Below, piece by piece: positions 26,441 through 36,100 of a stretch of 64,000 nt of DNA. The stretch comes from Hymenobacter ginkgonis (GTDB lineage: Bacteria; Bacteroidota; Bacteroidia; Cytophagales; Hymenobacteraceae). Below the pieces are notes generated by a model. It had not been told where the DNA came from. It saw only the letters and a program-made list of their open reading frames with translations, and did not search any database. Positions within the stretch are counted from its first letter, which is position 1, and each line of letters begins with the position of its first letter. The stretch covers positions 1 to 64,000 of the forward strand of contig NZ_WQKZ01000005.1 in the NCBI RefSeq assembly GCF_009755225.1, in the 5' to 3' direction. The position numbers and the translations under genes are program-made.

Positions 26441-27439
26441 ATGTGCAAATCTGGATATTGCTTGAACTGGTTGGCAGGGCTAGCGGGGCTGTTGCTTAGT
26501 ACAGTAACTACGACTAAGGCCCAAGCCGTTCCCAACCCGGCCGAGCGCATCGAAAGCCTGATTACGTTTGGTGCCCAGGCCCCTACCAACGTAGGTGACG
26601 ATGACTTTACGCAAACATTTTTCTTCCTGGTGCCAGCCACCGAGCGGCGGCCGTTCTACATCCGGGTATTTGACCCCGACTGCGGTGGCACCCTCGATGC
26701 CAAGGTGGGCGAGTTCAACACCCGCACCGAATTTAGTCTCTACGGTGGGCCCGACACCCACTCGGGCAAGGGCGCCGTCGACCCCCGGCCCGCCAGCCCC
26801 ACCGCGCCCCCTACCGGCCGCCTCATCAAGCAGCTAACTTACGGCGTTGACCCCGCTGTTGATGGCAAGTATGTCAATTTTGGCCCGCTCAATCCTCTCG
26901 AAGGTGAGCTAGTGGAGCAGTTTGAAGGCTACGTATTCAAGGTGGTGGTGCGCGGCCTTAGCGGCAACGATGGCAACCTCTACCGGTTCTTCCTCAGCAG
27001 CAGCCCCAACCTGAACGTACCCATACCGGGTGGCAACGCGTTCACTTATGAGTATTGCTTCCGGCTGCCAGCCGCGCCGCCGTCGGGGCGGCCCGTGGTG
27101 GTGCACCTCTATCCATTTGCTAATGAGCACGTGGTCAGCATCAAGCAAAGCAATTTTGACATGGATAGCGGTGCTAAGCTCACCGTTTTTAGCGTTGCGA
27201 AAAACGGCCATGAGTCGCCCGTGAGCGGCGATGGGCAGTGGACGAGCAGCGTGCTACCCGTCGATGTGAAAGAGCATGGGCTGTCGCTTGACTTCCGCCT
27301 CACCAGCAAAGCGACGGTTTTCAACGACATGGTTTTCTACGTCACCGACCAGTACGACAAGGCGTTGCCTTTCTTCGCAGTGCCCCTGGGTGGCCCCCCG
27401 CGCTACAAGTATGACATTGATATGAAAGTGCATCGCTAA
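26441..27439 (+). CDS. secreted protein of unknown function
   Basis: A 332-residue protein with a signal peptide ending near TTTKAQ, so the mature form would start with Gln or just after it. The body looks beta-rich, with RPFYIRVFDPDCGGTLDA, FSLYGGPDTHSG and YEYCFRLPAAPPSGRP. There is no T9SS sorting domain, lipobox or membrane segment. I do not recognise the family. The DPDCGG and YGG elements suggest a jelly-roll or carbohydrate-binding-like fold, which is only inference. A two-way terminator follows. Confidence 0.75.
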   Translation: MCKSGYCLNWLAGLAGLLLSTVTTTKAQAVPNPAERIESLITFGAQAPTNVGDDDFTQTFFFLVPATERRPFYIRVFDPDCGGTLDAKVGEFNTRTEFSLYGGPDTHSGKGAVDPRPASPTAPPTGRLIKQLTYGVDPAVDGKYVNFGPLNPLEGELVEQFEGYVFKVVVRGLSGNDGNLYRFFLSSSPNLNVPIPGGNAFTYEYCFRLPAAPPSGRPVVVHLYPFANEHVVSIKQSNFDMDSGAKLTVFSVAKNGHESPVSGDGQWTSSVLPVDVKEHGLSLDFRLTSKATVFNDMVFYVTDQYDKALPFFAVPLGGPPRYKYDIDMKVHR

Positions 27440-27465
27440 GCCAGGATGCTGGTACTGATGCACAT

Positions 27466-27499
27466 AAAAAAGGCTTTCCTACTTCGGAAAGCCCTTTTT
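27466..27499. terminator. bidirectional intrinsic terminator
   Basis: The stem GGCTTTCC/GGAAAGCC is flanked by an A run on the left and a T run on the right, so it can stop transcription from both the gene ending at 27439 and the opposite gene ending at 27520. Confidence 0.88.
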
Positions 27500-27519
27500 G
27501 TGCTTCAAACAGTGGTCAA

Positions 27520-28872
27520 TTACTGGGCTGGCTCATCGCGGCCGGCATTGCGGCGCGGGGCAGCGCCGTAGTCGGCATCGTTGGGCTCATCTTCGGCGGG
27601 GCGGTAGTCGTCGCGCTGGCCCTGGCCGTAATTTTTGGCCTTGTCCTGTTGGGAGAAGTTGTCGTATTCGGGGCCGCGAGCACCGGGGTTTTCATCATCG
27701 TACGAGCCACCTTTCGAGCCGTGGCCCTGGCTGGTATTGCCCTCCTTAGAACCACCGGCGCCGAAGCCATTGCGCGAGTCACCGGTATTGGGGTTGCCGG
27801 GGGCCGTTTCTTCGCTGCGGGCGTGGCCATAGCCATAGCCTTCGGTTTGGGGCGCGCCGGGCGCGTCTATAGGAGCGGGCGCTTGCTGGCCGGCTGGGGC
27901 GTTGCCGCCGGGCTGCTCGTCGTGGCTGCGGCCGCCCTGGCTGCCCTGGTTGTCATAGCCCCCGCGTGAGGAGCGCTGGTCTTCCTGCTGGTTGCGGCCA
28001 GCGGGGCCGTCGGCCGCGTGGTTATCGGCGGTGCCGGCGGGCAGCCCTACCCCCGAAGTGTGGCCGTAGTCGGCGGCGTAGCCCGCACCGGTTTTTACCG
28101 AGCCATTATCGTTCTGGAAAGCAGCCGCTTCGCCCGATTTGCCGGGCAAGTTGCGGTTATCTTGGGTATTGCCGCGGCCGTCGGTATTCGAGCTGGCGCC
28201 TGTTTGCCCAGCAGGCTGGGCGGGTGTGTCGCGCACAGCGTGGCCCTGCTGGTCTGGGGCGAGGTCGCGGCCATCGTAGGCGCGGTACGAGTTGTGTTGC
28301 GGGCCGGGCTCGGCCGAGCCTTGGCCGTAATATTTCCCCTGGGTAGCTTCGGCCGCGGCGTTGTGCTCGGCGGCGTAGTTGGTTTCGCGGTACTGGTTGC
28401 CGTAGCCGCCGTGCGTAACGCCTTGGTTATACTCTTGTTGGCCAAATTCGCCGCGGTTGGCGTCGGCGCGCTGGTTGCTGTTGCGGTCGTGGTCCTCAAA
28501 GCTGCTCTGCACGTCGTTGCCGAAGTTGCCGCCGTAGCTATTGGGCTGCTTCGAGTCGGTGGGGGGGGTAGGGGCGGCGGTTACGTCGGCGGGGTTGGCT
28601 TCGGCGTTTTCGCGCTCGCCACCTGCTTCCACAGCGCCCTGGCCTACCCCCTGCTCACTATCAAACAGCTCTTCGGTCGATGGCGTGGGGGTAGTGCCGT
28701 CGGCGCTGGCCGGTGCTTCGTCGGGTTGCATGGCGGGGGTAGCGGGTTGCAGCGAGCTGTTGGCGCTGGTATTGCGCACGTCGGCGCCCATCTTGGTAGT
28801 GGCGTTGGCGGGCTGGGCACCGCCGTTGCCGGCAATGGAGTTGAGGCCGGCCTGGTCTTCGTTGCTGGGCAT
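27520..28872 (-). CDS. large intrinsically disordered hydrophilic protein
   Basis: A 450-residue protein with almost no large hydrophobic residues, rich in Gly, Asn, Gln, Asp, Ala, Pro and Ser, with no signal peptide or membrane segment. Short loose repeats occur, such as YGQG, GGYGNQ and NNR-like runs; the region near 385-420 (KGGSYDDENPG, SQQDKAKNYG) recalls the KGG-type stress proteins. Composition is like hydrophilins that protect cells during drying, but this is inference. The opposite strand also has long open frames; those encode low-quality hydrophobic Val/Gly-rich products and are antisense shadows. Starts at ATG and reads away from the amidase. Confidence 0.75.
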   Translation of the reverse strand: MPSNEDQAGLNSIAGNGGAQPANATTKMGADVRNTSANSSLQPATPAMQPDEAPASADGTTPTPSTEELFDSEQGVGQGAVEAGGERENAEANPADVTAAPTPPTDSKQPNSYGGNFGNDVQSSFEDHDRNSNQRADANRGEFGQQEYNQGVTHGGYGNQYRETNYAAEHNAAAEATQGKYYGQGSAEPGPQHNSYRAYDGRDLAPDQQGHAVRDTPAQPAGQTGASSNTDGRGNTQDNRNLPGKSGEAAAFQNDNGSVKTGAGYAADYGHTSGVGLPAGTADNHAADGPAGRNQQEDQRSSRGGYDNQGSQGGRSHDEQPGGNAPAGQQAPAPIDAPGAPQTEGYGYGHARSEETAPGNPNTGDSRNGFGAGGSKEGNTSQGHGSKGGSYDDENPGARGPEYDNFSQQDKAKNYGQGQRDDYRPAEDEPNDADYGAAPRRNAGRDEPAQ

Positions 28873-28984
28873 ATCAAAAGAGGTAAGGTGGGAAAGTCAA
28901 AACAAGTAGCTGCCCTGCTATACGCCGGGCCGGGATAGGTGGTTGAAAGCGCCCCCAAAGGGTGGGCCGGCGCAGCCCGGCACT

Positions 28985-28992
28985 TACATTTG
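28985..28992 (+). promoter_or_regulatory. -7 element TACATTTG
   Basis: An exact TAnnTTTG match 34 bases before the amidase ATG at 29027. Confidence 0.5.
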
Positions 28993-29026
28993 AAATCCTT
29001 AACCTAGTAGCCGAATAATCCTGCTT

Positions 29027-30676
29027 ATGAAGCGTCGCCAATTTCTACACCAGAGTACTCAAGCCGCCCTGGCTTCTGCCCTATTGCCGCTGGCCGCTAA
29101 CGCGTTGCCCGCGGCCGGCCCTACCCCCGGTAATTTGGCCAGCCCTGCCCAACCCGCCAGCCAGCCACTGGACAAGGACTTGGACCTGAGTGAGCGTACC
29201 ATTGCCGAATTGCAAACCTACCTGCAAGGTGGCAAGGGCAACAGCCGCAACCTGTGCCAGCAATACCTCGACCGCATTGAGGCCATGAATAAGAAGGGCC
29301 CCGCCATCAACGCCGTGATTGAGCTCAATCCCGACGCGCTGACCATCGCCGACACGCTCGATAAGGAGCGCAAAGCCGGCAAGCTGCGCGGCCCGCTGCA
29401 CGGTATTCCGGTACTTATAAAGGACAACATCGATACCGGCGACCAAATGCAAACCACCGCCGGCGCGCTGGCCATGGCCGGCCACCACGCCGCCAAAGAC
29501 TCGTTTGTGGCGCAGCGGCTGCGGGCAGCTGGGGCCATTATTCTAGGCAAAACCAACCTAAGCGAATGGGCTAATTTTCGCTCTACGCACTCAGCCAGCG
29601 GCTGGAGCAGCCGCGGCGGCCAAACCCACAATCCTTACGTGCTCGACCGCACGCCCAGCGGCAGCAGCGCCGGCTCGGGCGCGGCAGCAGCAGCCAGCCT
29701 CTGCGCGGCGGCCGTGGGCACCGAAACGAACGGTTCCATCGTGTCGCCGTCATCGTGCAACGGTTTGGTGGGCCTAAAGCCCACCGTGGGGCTAGTGAGC
29801 CGCACCGGCATCATTCCCATTTCGGCCACCCAGGACACGGCCGGCCCTATGGCTCGCACCGTGCGCGATGCTGCCCTGCTACTCGGCGCGCTCGCCGGGC
29901 CCGACCCGGCCGATAGCGCCACTAAAACCGCCCCAACCAATAAAAAGGCCATCGACTACACCGCTCTGCTGCGCCCCGATGCCCTAAAAGGCCGGAAGCT
30001 AGGCGTAGAAAAAGGCCACTTGGCCAGCCAAACCGCCGCCGGCGAGTTGCTGCGCCAAGCTGTGGCTGTGCTCAAAGCCCAGGGCGCCACGCTGGTAGAG
30101 GTAGACGTGCGCGGCGCTACGCAGTCCATCGGCGATTCTGAGTACAGTGTGCTGCTCTATGAGTTTAAGGATGGCCTGAATAAATACCTGGCCCAGACCC
30201 AAGCGCCCGTTAAAACGCTGGCCGACGTCATCGCTTTCAACAAGGCCAATGCCGCGAAGGCCATGCCTTTCTTCCAGCAGGAAACACTGGAAGCCGCCGA
30301 AAAAACCGACGGCCTGAGCAGTGAGAAATACAAAGCCGACCTGCGCAAAGTAGTCGATACCTCGCGCCAGGCCCTCGATACGGCCTTCAAAATGGAAGGT
30401 GGCCTGGCCGCCATCGTGGCTATCACCACGGGCCCCGCCGCCTGCATCGACCTCGTGAATGGCGAGTACGGCACCGGCCCCGGCTACTCGAGCGCGGCGG
30501 CCATGGCCGGCTACCCCCACCTCACGGTGCCCATGGGCTACGTGCATGGCCTGCCGGTGGGCCTGTCCTTTGTGGGCGCTCCTTATAAAGAAGCCGAAGT
30601 ACTGGCACTGGGCTACGCCTATGAGCAGGCGACCAAGCACCGGCAGGCGCCGACTTTCCAGGCGGTGGTGGGGTAG
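29027..30676 (+). CDS. amidase signature family enzyme, exported
   Basis: A 549-residue amidase. The Ser-cisSer-Lys triad is visible: Lys in PVLIKDNID, the cis-Ser and nucleophile in the TPSGSSAGSGAAAAA and GTETNGSIVSPSS region near residues 207-240. The N-terminus MKRRQFLHQSTQAALASALLP resembles a Tat or Sec export signal. The mature enzyme probably acts in the periplasm on amides, but the substrate is unknown; GatA is unlikely because of the signal and the lack of gatB/gatC. REP-like copy 5 follows the stop. Confidence 0.9.
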   Translation: MKRRQFLHQSTQAALASALLPLAANALPAAGPTPGNLASPAQPASQPLDKDLDLSERTIAELQTYLQGGKGNSRNLCQQYLDRIEAMNKKGPAINAVIELNPDALTIADTLDKERKAGKLRGPLHGIPVLIKDNIDTGDQMQTTAGALAMAGHHAAKDSFVAQRLRAAGAIILGKTNLSEWANFRSTHSASGWSSRGGQTHNPYVLDRTPSGSSAGSGAAAAASLCAAAVGTETNGSIVSPSSCNGLVGLKPTVGLVSRTGIIPISATQDTAGPMARTVRDAALLLGALAGPDPADSATKTAPTNKKAIDYTALLRPDALKGRKLGVEKGHLASQTAAGELLRQAVAVLKAQGATLVEVDVRGATQSIGDSEYSVLLYEFKDGLNKYLAQTQAPVKTLADVIAFNKANAAKAMPFFQQETLEAAEKTDGLSSEKYKADLRKVVDTSRQALDTAFKMEGGLAAIVAITTGPAACIDLVNGEYGTGPGYSSAAAMAGYPHLTVPMGYVHGLPVGLSFVGAPYKEAEVLALGYAYEQATKHRQAPTFQAVVG

Positions 30677-30700
30677 GGGTAAGAAGTTGGGATTAGAGTA

Positions 30701-30810
30701 AAAAAGAACGTCATGCTGAGCAAAGCGAAGCATCTCTACCACGCCGCTTGGATTAATAACCCAATGAAGCGGCAGAGATGCTTCGCTTTACTCAGCATGA
30801 CGTTCTTTAA
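30701..30810. repeat. REP/MITE-like hairpin, copy 5
   Basis: About 110 bp with ends AAAAAGAACGTCATGCTGAGC and GACGTTCTTTA. The arm segment GCAAAGCGAAGC is matched by GCTTCGCTTTACTC with one interruption. It separates the convergent amidase and GlcD-like genes. Confidence 0.9.
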
Positions 30811-30838
30811 TTTAAGAAGCTGACCTTGTAAAGCTGCC

Positions 30839-32248
30839 TTAAAATATCTTCCCCGGATTTAGAATTCCATGTGGGTCAAATACTTGCTTGATGCCGCGCA
30901 TGAGGTTGAGGTTAGCTTCTTTAAGGGCGATGTGCAGGTAGGGCTTCTGCACCAGCCCAATGCCGTGCTCGCCCGAGATGGTGCCGCCAAGCTTTACGCA
31001 AAGCTCAAAGATTTCTGAAATTGGCTCGCGCAGGCCCACATTCCACTGCTCGTCGCTGAGTTCGCCGCGGATGATGTTGACGTGCAGATTGCCGTCGCCG
31101 GCGTGGCCGTAGCACACGCTTTTGAAGCCGTAGCGCCGGCCAATTTCCTTCACGCCTTTGAGGAGGGTGGGAAGCTCGGCGCGCGGTACCACGGTATCCT
31201 CCTCCTTATACACCGAATTGTAGCGCACCGAATTGCCGATGTTGCGCCGGATGCGCCAGAGGTCGTCTTTCTGGCCGGCGGTGTCGGCGAGCAGGATTTC
31301 GCCCACGTCGTAGTGCTCCAGCACGCCGTACACTTGCTCGGCTTCTTTGTAGAGCTGCTCCAAGTCCTGGCCGTCGAGCTCGATGAGCAAGTGGGCGGTA
31401 ATATCCTCGGGCAAGGTGAGCGGAATTTTTAGGTAATCGGACGACCAGGCGATGGCCTCGCGCTCCATAAATTCCATGCCCGACGGGATGATACCCGCCC
31501 GAAACACCGCCGACACCGCCTGTGCCGCCTCAGCCTCTTGGCGAAACGGTACCAGCATCAGCACGTTGTGCTGGGGGTAGGGGAGGAGCCGGAATACTAC
31601 GCGGGTGATGATGCCGAGCGTGCCCTCCGAGCCCACCATGAGTTGCGTGAGGTTGTAGCCAGTGGCATACTTGAGGGTGTTGGCGCCCGTCCAGATAACG
31701 TCGCCGTTAGGCAAAACTACTTGCAGGTTAAGTACATAGTCACGAGTAGTACCGTATTTCACCGCTTTAGGGCCACCGCTGCTCTGGCTGAGGTTACCGC
31801 CCAAAAAGCACGAACCCTTGCTGGCCGGGTCGGGCGGGTAAAACAGACCCACTTCCTTCACCGCATTCTGAAATACTTCCGTCACTACTCCCGGCTCGAC
31901 GGTGGCTTGCAGGTTCTGCTCGTCGATTTTGAGGATTTTATTGAAACGCTCCATGCTCAGCAGCACGCCTTTGTGGATGGGCAGGGCGGCCCCGCTAAGG
32001 CCCGTACCCGCGCCGCGGGCCGTCACGGGCACGCGGTGCTCGTGGCAGAGGCGCATGATGGCGCTCACCTCCTCGGTGGTGCCGGGGCGCAGCACCACAT
32101 CGGGCGGAAAGTGGAAGTCCTCGGTGTGGTCGCGGCCGTAGGCTTCGTACTGGTCGGCCTCGGTGTGCTGGGGTAGGAGGACGTGCGCCGAACTCAGAAT
32201 GTGCTCGAAAGCAGATACTAGCTCGGGCGTAAGGGCGTTGAATTGCAT
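30839..32248 (-). CDS. FAD-linked oxidase, GlcD/D-lactate dehydrogenase-like
   Basis: A 469-residue flavoenzyme of the VAO/PCMH family. The FAD-binding part contains VPVTARGAGTGLSGAALP near residue 76, GGNLSQSSGGPKAVKYG near residue 150 and VGSEGTLGIITR near residue 205. The C-terminal cap contains CYGHAGDGNLHVNI and SGEHGIGLVQK, both typical of GlcD and D-lactate/2-hydroxyglutarate dehydrogenases. It likely oxidises a 2-hydroxy acid; the exact one is not known. No glcE/glcF partner genes are beside it. Confidence 0.9.
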   Translation of the reverse strand: MQFNALTPELVSAFEHILSSAHVLLPQHTEADQYEAYGRDHTEDFHFPPDVVLRPGTTEEVSAIMRLCHEHRVPVTARGAGTGLSGAALPIHKGVLLSMERFNKILKIDEQNLQATVEPGVVTEVFQNAVKEVGLFYPPDPASKGSCFLGGNLSQSSGGPKAVKYGTTRDYVLNLQVVLPNGDVIWTGANTLKYATGYNLTQLMVGSEGTLGIITRVVFRLLPYPQHNVLMLVPFRQEAEAAQAVSAVFRAGIIPSGMEFMEREAIAWSSDYLKIPLTLPEDITAHLLIELDGQDLEQLYKEAEQVYGVLEHYDVGEILLADTAGQKDDLWRIRRNIGNSVRYNSVYKEEDTVVPRAELPTLLKGVKEIGRRYGFKSVCYGHAGDGNLHVNIIRGELSDEQWNVGLREPISEIFELCVKLGGTISGEHGIGLVQKPYLHIALKEANLNLMRGIKQVFDPHGILNPGKIF

Positions 32249-32258
32249 AAATGAAAAG

Positions 32259-32275
32259 GGCGGCTACTAGCCGCC
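32259..32275. promoter_or_regulatory. operator-like inverted repeat
   Basis: GGCGGCTA and TAGCCGCC flank one base, between the divergent GlcD-like gene (start 32248) and the NlpC/P60 gene, 4 bases before the TATATTTG -7 element. Its place suits a repressor site, but no regulator is known. Confidence 0.45.
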
Positions 32276-32279
32276 AGGC

Positions 32280-32287
32280 TATATTTG
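32280..32287 (+). promoter_or_regulatory. -7 element TATATTTG
   Basis: An exact TAnnTTTG match. It lies 6 bases before an ATG at 32294 and 36 bases before the ATG at 32324, so it bears on which start is used. Confidence 0.5.
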
Positions 32288-32293
32288 CCAGTA

Positions 32294-33016
32294 ATGCAGC
32301 GTGAGAAAACGAAGGTACGGCCGATGACGAAAGCAAAAAATGCTCCTCGCCGCCCGGCCGCCCGTAGCGGGTGGTGGGTAGCTTACGGCCTGATGCTGGT
32401 GCTGTTGCTGCTAGGCAGCAGCTGTAGCCACAAGCTCAACCAGCGCAACGGCCGCTACTACTCGGCCCGCGACCTGGCCCGCCAGAAAGCCGCCGAGCGC
32501 CGCGGCCGCTACGCCCCCGGCCGCGCGCCGGTGGTCAAGAGTAAGTCAAAAATTACTACCCCCTCCTCGGCCGGCAGCGTGGCTACTACTACCAAAACCA
32601 AGCACGTCACGCGCATGGGCAACGCCACGGGCACGCTGGCTTCGGTGATTGAGGCGGCGCGCTCGTACCAGGGCGTGCCCTATCTTTTTGGCGGCACCAC
32701 GCGCCTGGGCCTCGACTGCTCGGGGCTGCTACAATTGTCATTTGCCGAGGCGGGCGTTACCATTCCGCGCTCTTCCAACGAGCAAGCCGTGTGGGGCGAC
32801 CCCGTGAAGCCGACCGAGTTGCGGCCGGGCGACCTCATCTTCTTTGGGGCCTCGCCGGGCTCTAGCACCATCACCCACGTGGGCATGGTAACGGTGGTCG
32901 ATAACGAGGGGGTAGAGTTTATTCACGCCTCTACTTCGCTGGGCGTAGTCGAGAATAGTTTCGAGTCGGACTACTACCTGAGCCGTTTTGTGCGCGCTGT
33001 GCGACCGCGATTTTAA
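32294..33016 (+). CDS. NlpC/P60 family lipoprotein, probable cell-wall endopeptidase
   Basis: About 240 residues from the ATG at 32294, or 230 from the ATG at 32324. A hydrophobic segment ends in LLLGSSC, a likely lipobox. A basic linker follows, then an NlpC/P60 domain with YLFGGTTRLGLDCSGLLQ (catalytic Cys), RPGDLIFFG, THVGMVT (catalytic His) and FIHAST (third residue). Members cut peptide stems of peptidoglycan in the periplasm. The promoter element favours the second start unless the message is leaderless. Confidence 0.9.
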   Translation: MQREKTKVRPMTKAKNAPRRPAARSGWWVAYGLMLVLLLLGSSCSHKLNQRNGRYYSARDLARQKAAERRGRYAPGRAPVVKSKSKITTPSSAGSVATTTKTKHVTRMGNATGTLASVIEAARSYQGVPYLFGGTTRLGLDCSGLLQLSFAEAGVTIPRSSNEQAVWGDPVKPTELRPGDLIFFGASPGSSTITHVGMVTVVDNEGVEFIHASTSLGVVENSFESDYYLSRFVRAVRPRF

Positions 33017-33094
33017 GATTTGTAGATTATTGATTACCAGAACAATAAATCTGGCTCTGTAGAGGGGTCATTCATTCTTAACATTGGCGTAATA

Positions 33095-33123
33095 TTGTGA
33101 TTTCCAGAGGATAGTTACCTTTG
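33095..33123 (+). promoter_or_regulatory. promoter: TTG -33 and TACCTTTG -7
   Basis: TTG at 33095-33097, an 18-base spacer and an exact TAnnTTTG at 33116-33123, 42 bases before the receptor ATG at 33166. This rules out the upstream in-frame TTG at 33121, which lies inside the -7 element. Confidence 0.65.
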
Positions 33124-33165
33124 ACGGGATTGTTAACTTCTCCTTTAAATCACAATCTTTCGCTT

Positions 33166-36100
33166 ATGAAGTATACATACCATCGATTATTGCTGCTGCT
33201 GGTAGCCCTACTTACGGCCCAATTGGGCTGGAGCCAAGGCGCTACTACCGCGGCCATGAGCGGCACTATTGCCGACAATAAAGGCCAAGTATTGCCAGGC
33301 GCTACGGTCATTGCCGTGCATACGCCCACCAACACGCAGTACGTAGCTCCGACCAACGCCGAGGGCCGCTTCAACATCCAGAACATGCGCGTGGGTGGCC
33401 CCTACACGGTAAAAGTTACCTTCGTAGGTTACCAGGACTACACCCGCACGGGCATCAACCTGACGCTAGCCGAGAACTACCGCCTCGATGCCAAACTAGG
33501 GGAGGCTACCACTTCCTTGGCCGAAGTAACCGTGACGGGCGGGCGCCAGAACCCGGTTATCAACGCCGACCGCACGGGCGCTGCTACCACGGTGCAACGC
33601 GAAGCCATTGAGCGCCTCCCTACCCTCAACCGCTCGTTCAACGACTTTACCCGCCTTACCCCCCAGGCTAGTGGCCAGAGCTTTGGCGGCCGCAACACGG
33701 GCTTCAACAACATCACAATCGACGGGGCAATCTTCAATAACTCGTTTGGTCTGGCCTCGACGGTTGGTGGCCAAGCGGGTGCCCAGCCAATTTCGATTGA
33801 TGCCATCGACCAGATTCAGGTGAGCATTGCGCCCTACGACGTGCGCCAGGGCTCCTTTACCGGCGCCGGCATCAACGCCGTAACGCGTAGCGGCAGCAAC
33901 CGGGTTTCGGCCTCCGTTTATGGCTTTTACCGCAACCAGGATTTGGTAGGTAGCAAAGTAGGCGACGTAAACTCCGCCTACCCCCCCTTCAACCTCAAGA
34001 ACTTCGGTTTCCGCGTGGGTGGCCCCATCGTGAAGGACAAGCTATTCTTCTTCGTGAACGCCGAGCGCGAGCTGCGCAATGCCCCGCCAACCGGCAACTA
34101 CCAGGCTTCGGTAGCGGGCCAAGCGGCTACGGCCACTACCTCAGCCGCGACCAGCCAGGATTTGACGGCCCTTTCCAACTTTCTGCGCGAGCGCTACGGC
34201 TATGAAACCGGCGCCTACCAGAACTACCAACTGCGCCAGAACAGCGACAAGATTACGGCGCGCCTGGACTGGAACATCAGCCCCAACAACCGCTTCAACA
34301 TTAAGTACAACTACCTGAAGTCGTACGCCGACATCGCGCCGAGCGCCAGCGGCGCGGTAGGCACCCGCTCGCAGAGCCAGTTTGGCCTGCCCTACCAGTC
34401 GGCCTACTACACCATCAACAACAACCTGAACTCGTTTATCGCCGAACTGAACTCGACGCTGGGCGCCGGCAAATTCTCGAACAACCTGACGGCTGGCTAC
34501 TCGGCGTTCCGCGACTTCCGTTCGACGCTCTCTTCGGTGTTTCCGCTGGTGGATATTGGCACCAACGTGGGCCTGACGGCCTTCCCAACCGCTACCAATA
34601 ACAACCCCGCGTACTCGGCGCCCACGGCTACCCTCACCTCGTTTGGCTACGAGCCCTTTACGGCCGGCAACGTGCTGAACACCGACGTGTACCAGGTAGG
34701 CGACAACTTCACGGCCTACCTCGGCAAGCACAACGTGACGGTGGGTACTTACAACGAGTTCTACAAGTTCACCAACGGCTTTGCCCCGAACTACAACGGC
34801 CTGTACCGCTACAACTCGCTGGAGGACTTCTACAACGCCAACGGCTACTCTTATGACCGCACCAACGGCCAGTACACAGCTTACAACACCACCACTAACC
34901 CCAGCCCCGGCCGCGAAAACGCCTCGGTGTACCGCCTGCAGTACAACGCTAACGGCAGCGACCAGATTCCGTTTGCCTATGTCAATGCCCAGCAGTACGG
35001 CCTGTACCTGCAGGATGAGTATTCGCCTCGCCAAAACCTGAAATTCACGGTGGGCATCCGCGGTGACTTGCCCGTTATCAGCAACAACCTGGTGCAGAAC
35101 GTGTACGTGGGCGGCGGCGCCGACGCGTCGGGTTCTACTGGCGGCGCCCTCACGTTCCGCAACGGCGTGCAGCTCAATACCGGCCAGATTCCGGTCCGCA
35201 AGGTGCTGTACTCGCCCCGCATCGGTTTTAACTGGGATGTGAACGACGACCGCAAAACGCAAGTGCGTGGTGGTACGGGCATCTTCACAGGCCGCGTGCC
35301 CTACGTACTGATTTCCAACCAGGCCAGCAACAACGGTATTCTCTTCGGCGCCCTCGACGCCACGGCCAGCGGCAACCCCAACATCCTGACGGGCCCGGCG
35401 GCTAGCCCCACGCAGGCCTACCCCTTCAATCCGAACGTAAACGCCTACCGCCCCACCACGGCCGCCGCCGCCCCCACGGGCTACAACCTGGCCGTGACGG
35501 ACCAAAACTTCAAGTTTCCGCAGGTGTGGCGCTCAAACCTGGCCATCGACAAAGAGCTGTTTGGCGGAATTGTGGCTACCATTGAAGGCTTGTACACCAA
35601 GGACATGAATGCCTTAGCGTTCGAAAACGTGAACCTGCCCAACCCCGTGCGCAACGCCAATGCGGCCCAGGGCCAGCAGGGCGGCGATGCCCGGCCGATT
35701 TTCTACAACTTCAGCGGCACGCCTAATGCCAATGGCCTGGTTACGGCTACGCCCTACAACCGCATCTACGGCTTGCTCGGCACTTCGTCGGCGCCCACCA
35801 ACACGGCCCGCACGCCTAACATCACGGATGCCATCCTGATGAAGAACACCAACAAGGGCTACTCGTATTCCTTGACGGCCCAGTTGCAGAAGAGCTTTAG
35901 CAACGGCTTGTTTGCCAGCGCGGCCTACACCTACACCGACTCGCGCTCGGTGAACGACGGCGGCTCGACGCCCACCAACATCTGGCGTGACCGCTACGTG
36001 AGCGGTGACCCAAATGCGGACGCCCTCAGCTACTCGTCGTACCTGCAGCAGCACCGCATTGTGGCCGCGCTTTCGTACCGCCGCGAGTACCTCGGGCACC

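Noticed and set aside
28018..28938. Long plus-strand open frame opposite the disordered protein, encoding a Val/Ala/Gly-rich, membrane-like product.
   Set aside because: It mirrors a Gly/Pro/Asn-rich gene on the other strand; such GC-rich genes give long open antisense frames. The minus-strand gene has an ATG start and ends near a two-way terminator.
29027..30676. The amidase as GatA of the tRNA amidotransferase.
   Set aside because: It has an export signal at the N-terminus and no gatB or gatC nearby.
34141..35505. Long minus-strand open frame inside the first TonB receptor gene.
   Set aside because: It is fully antisense to a clear receptor barrel; its product is Val/Arg-rich with no motif.
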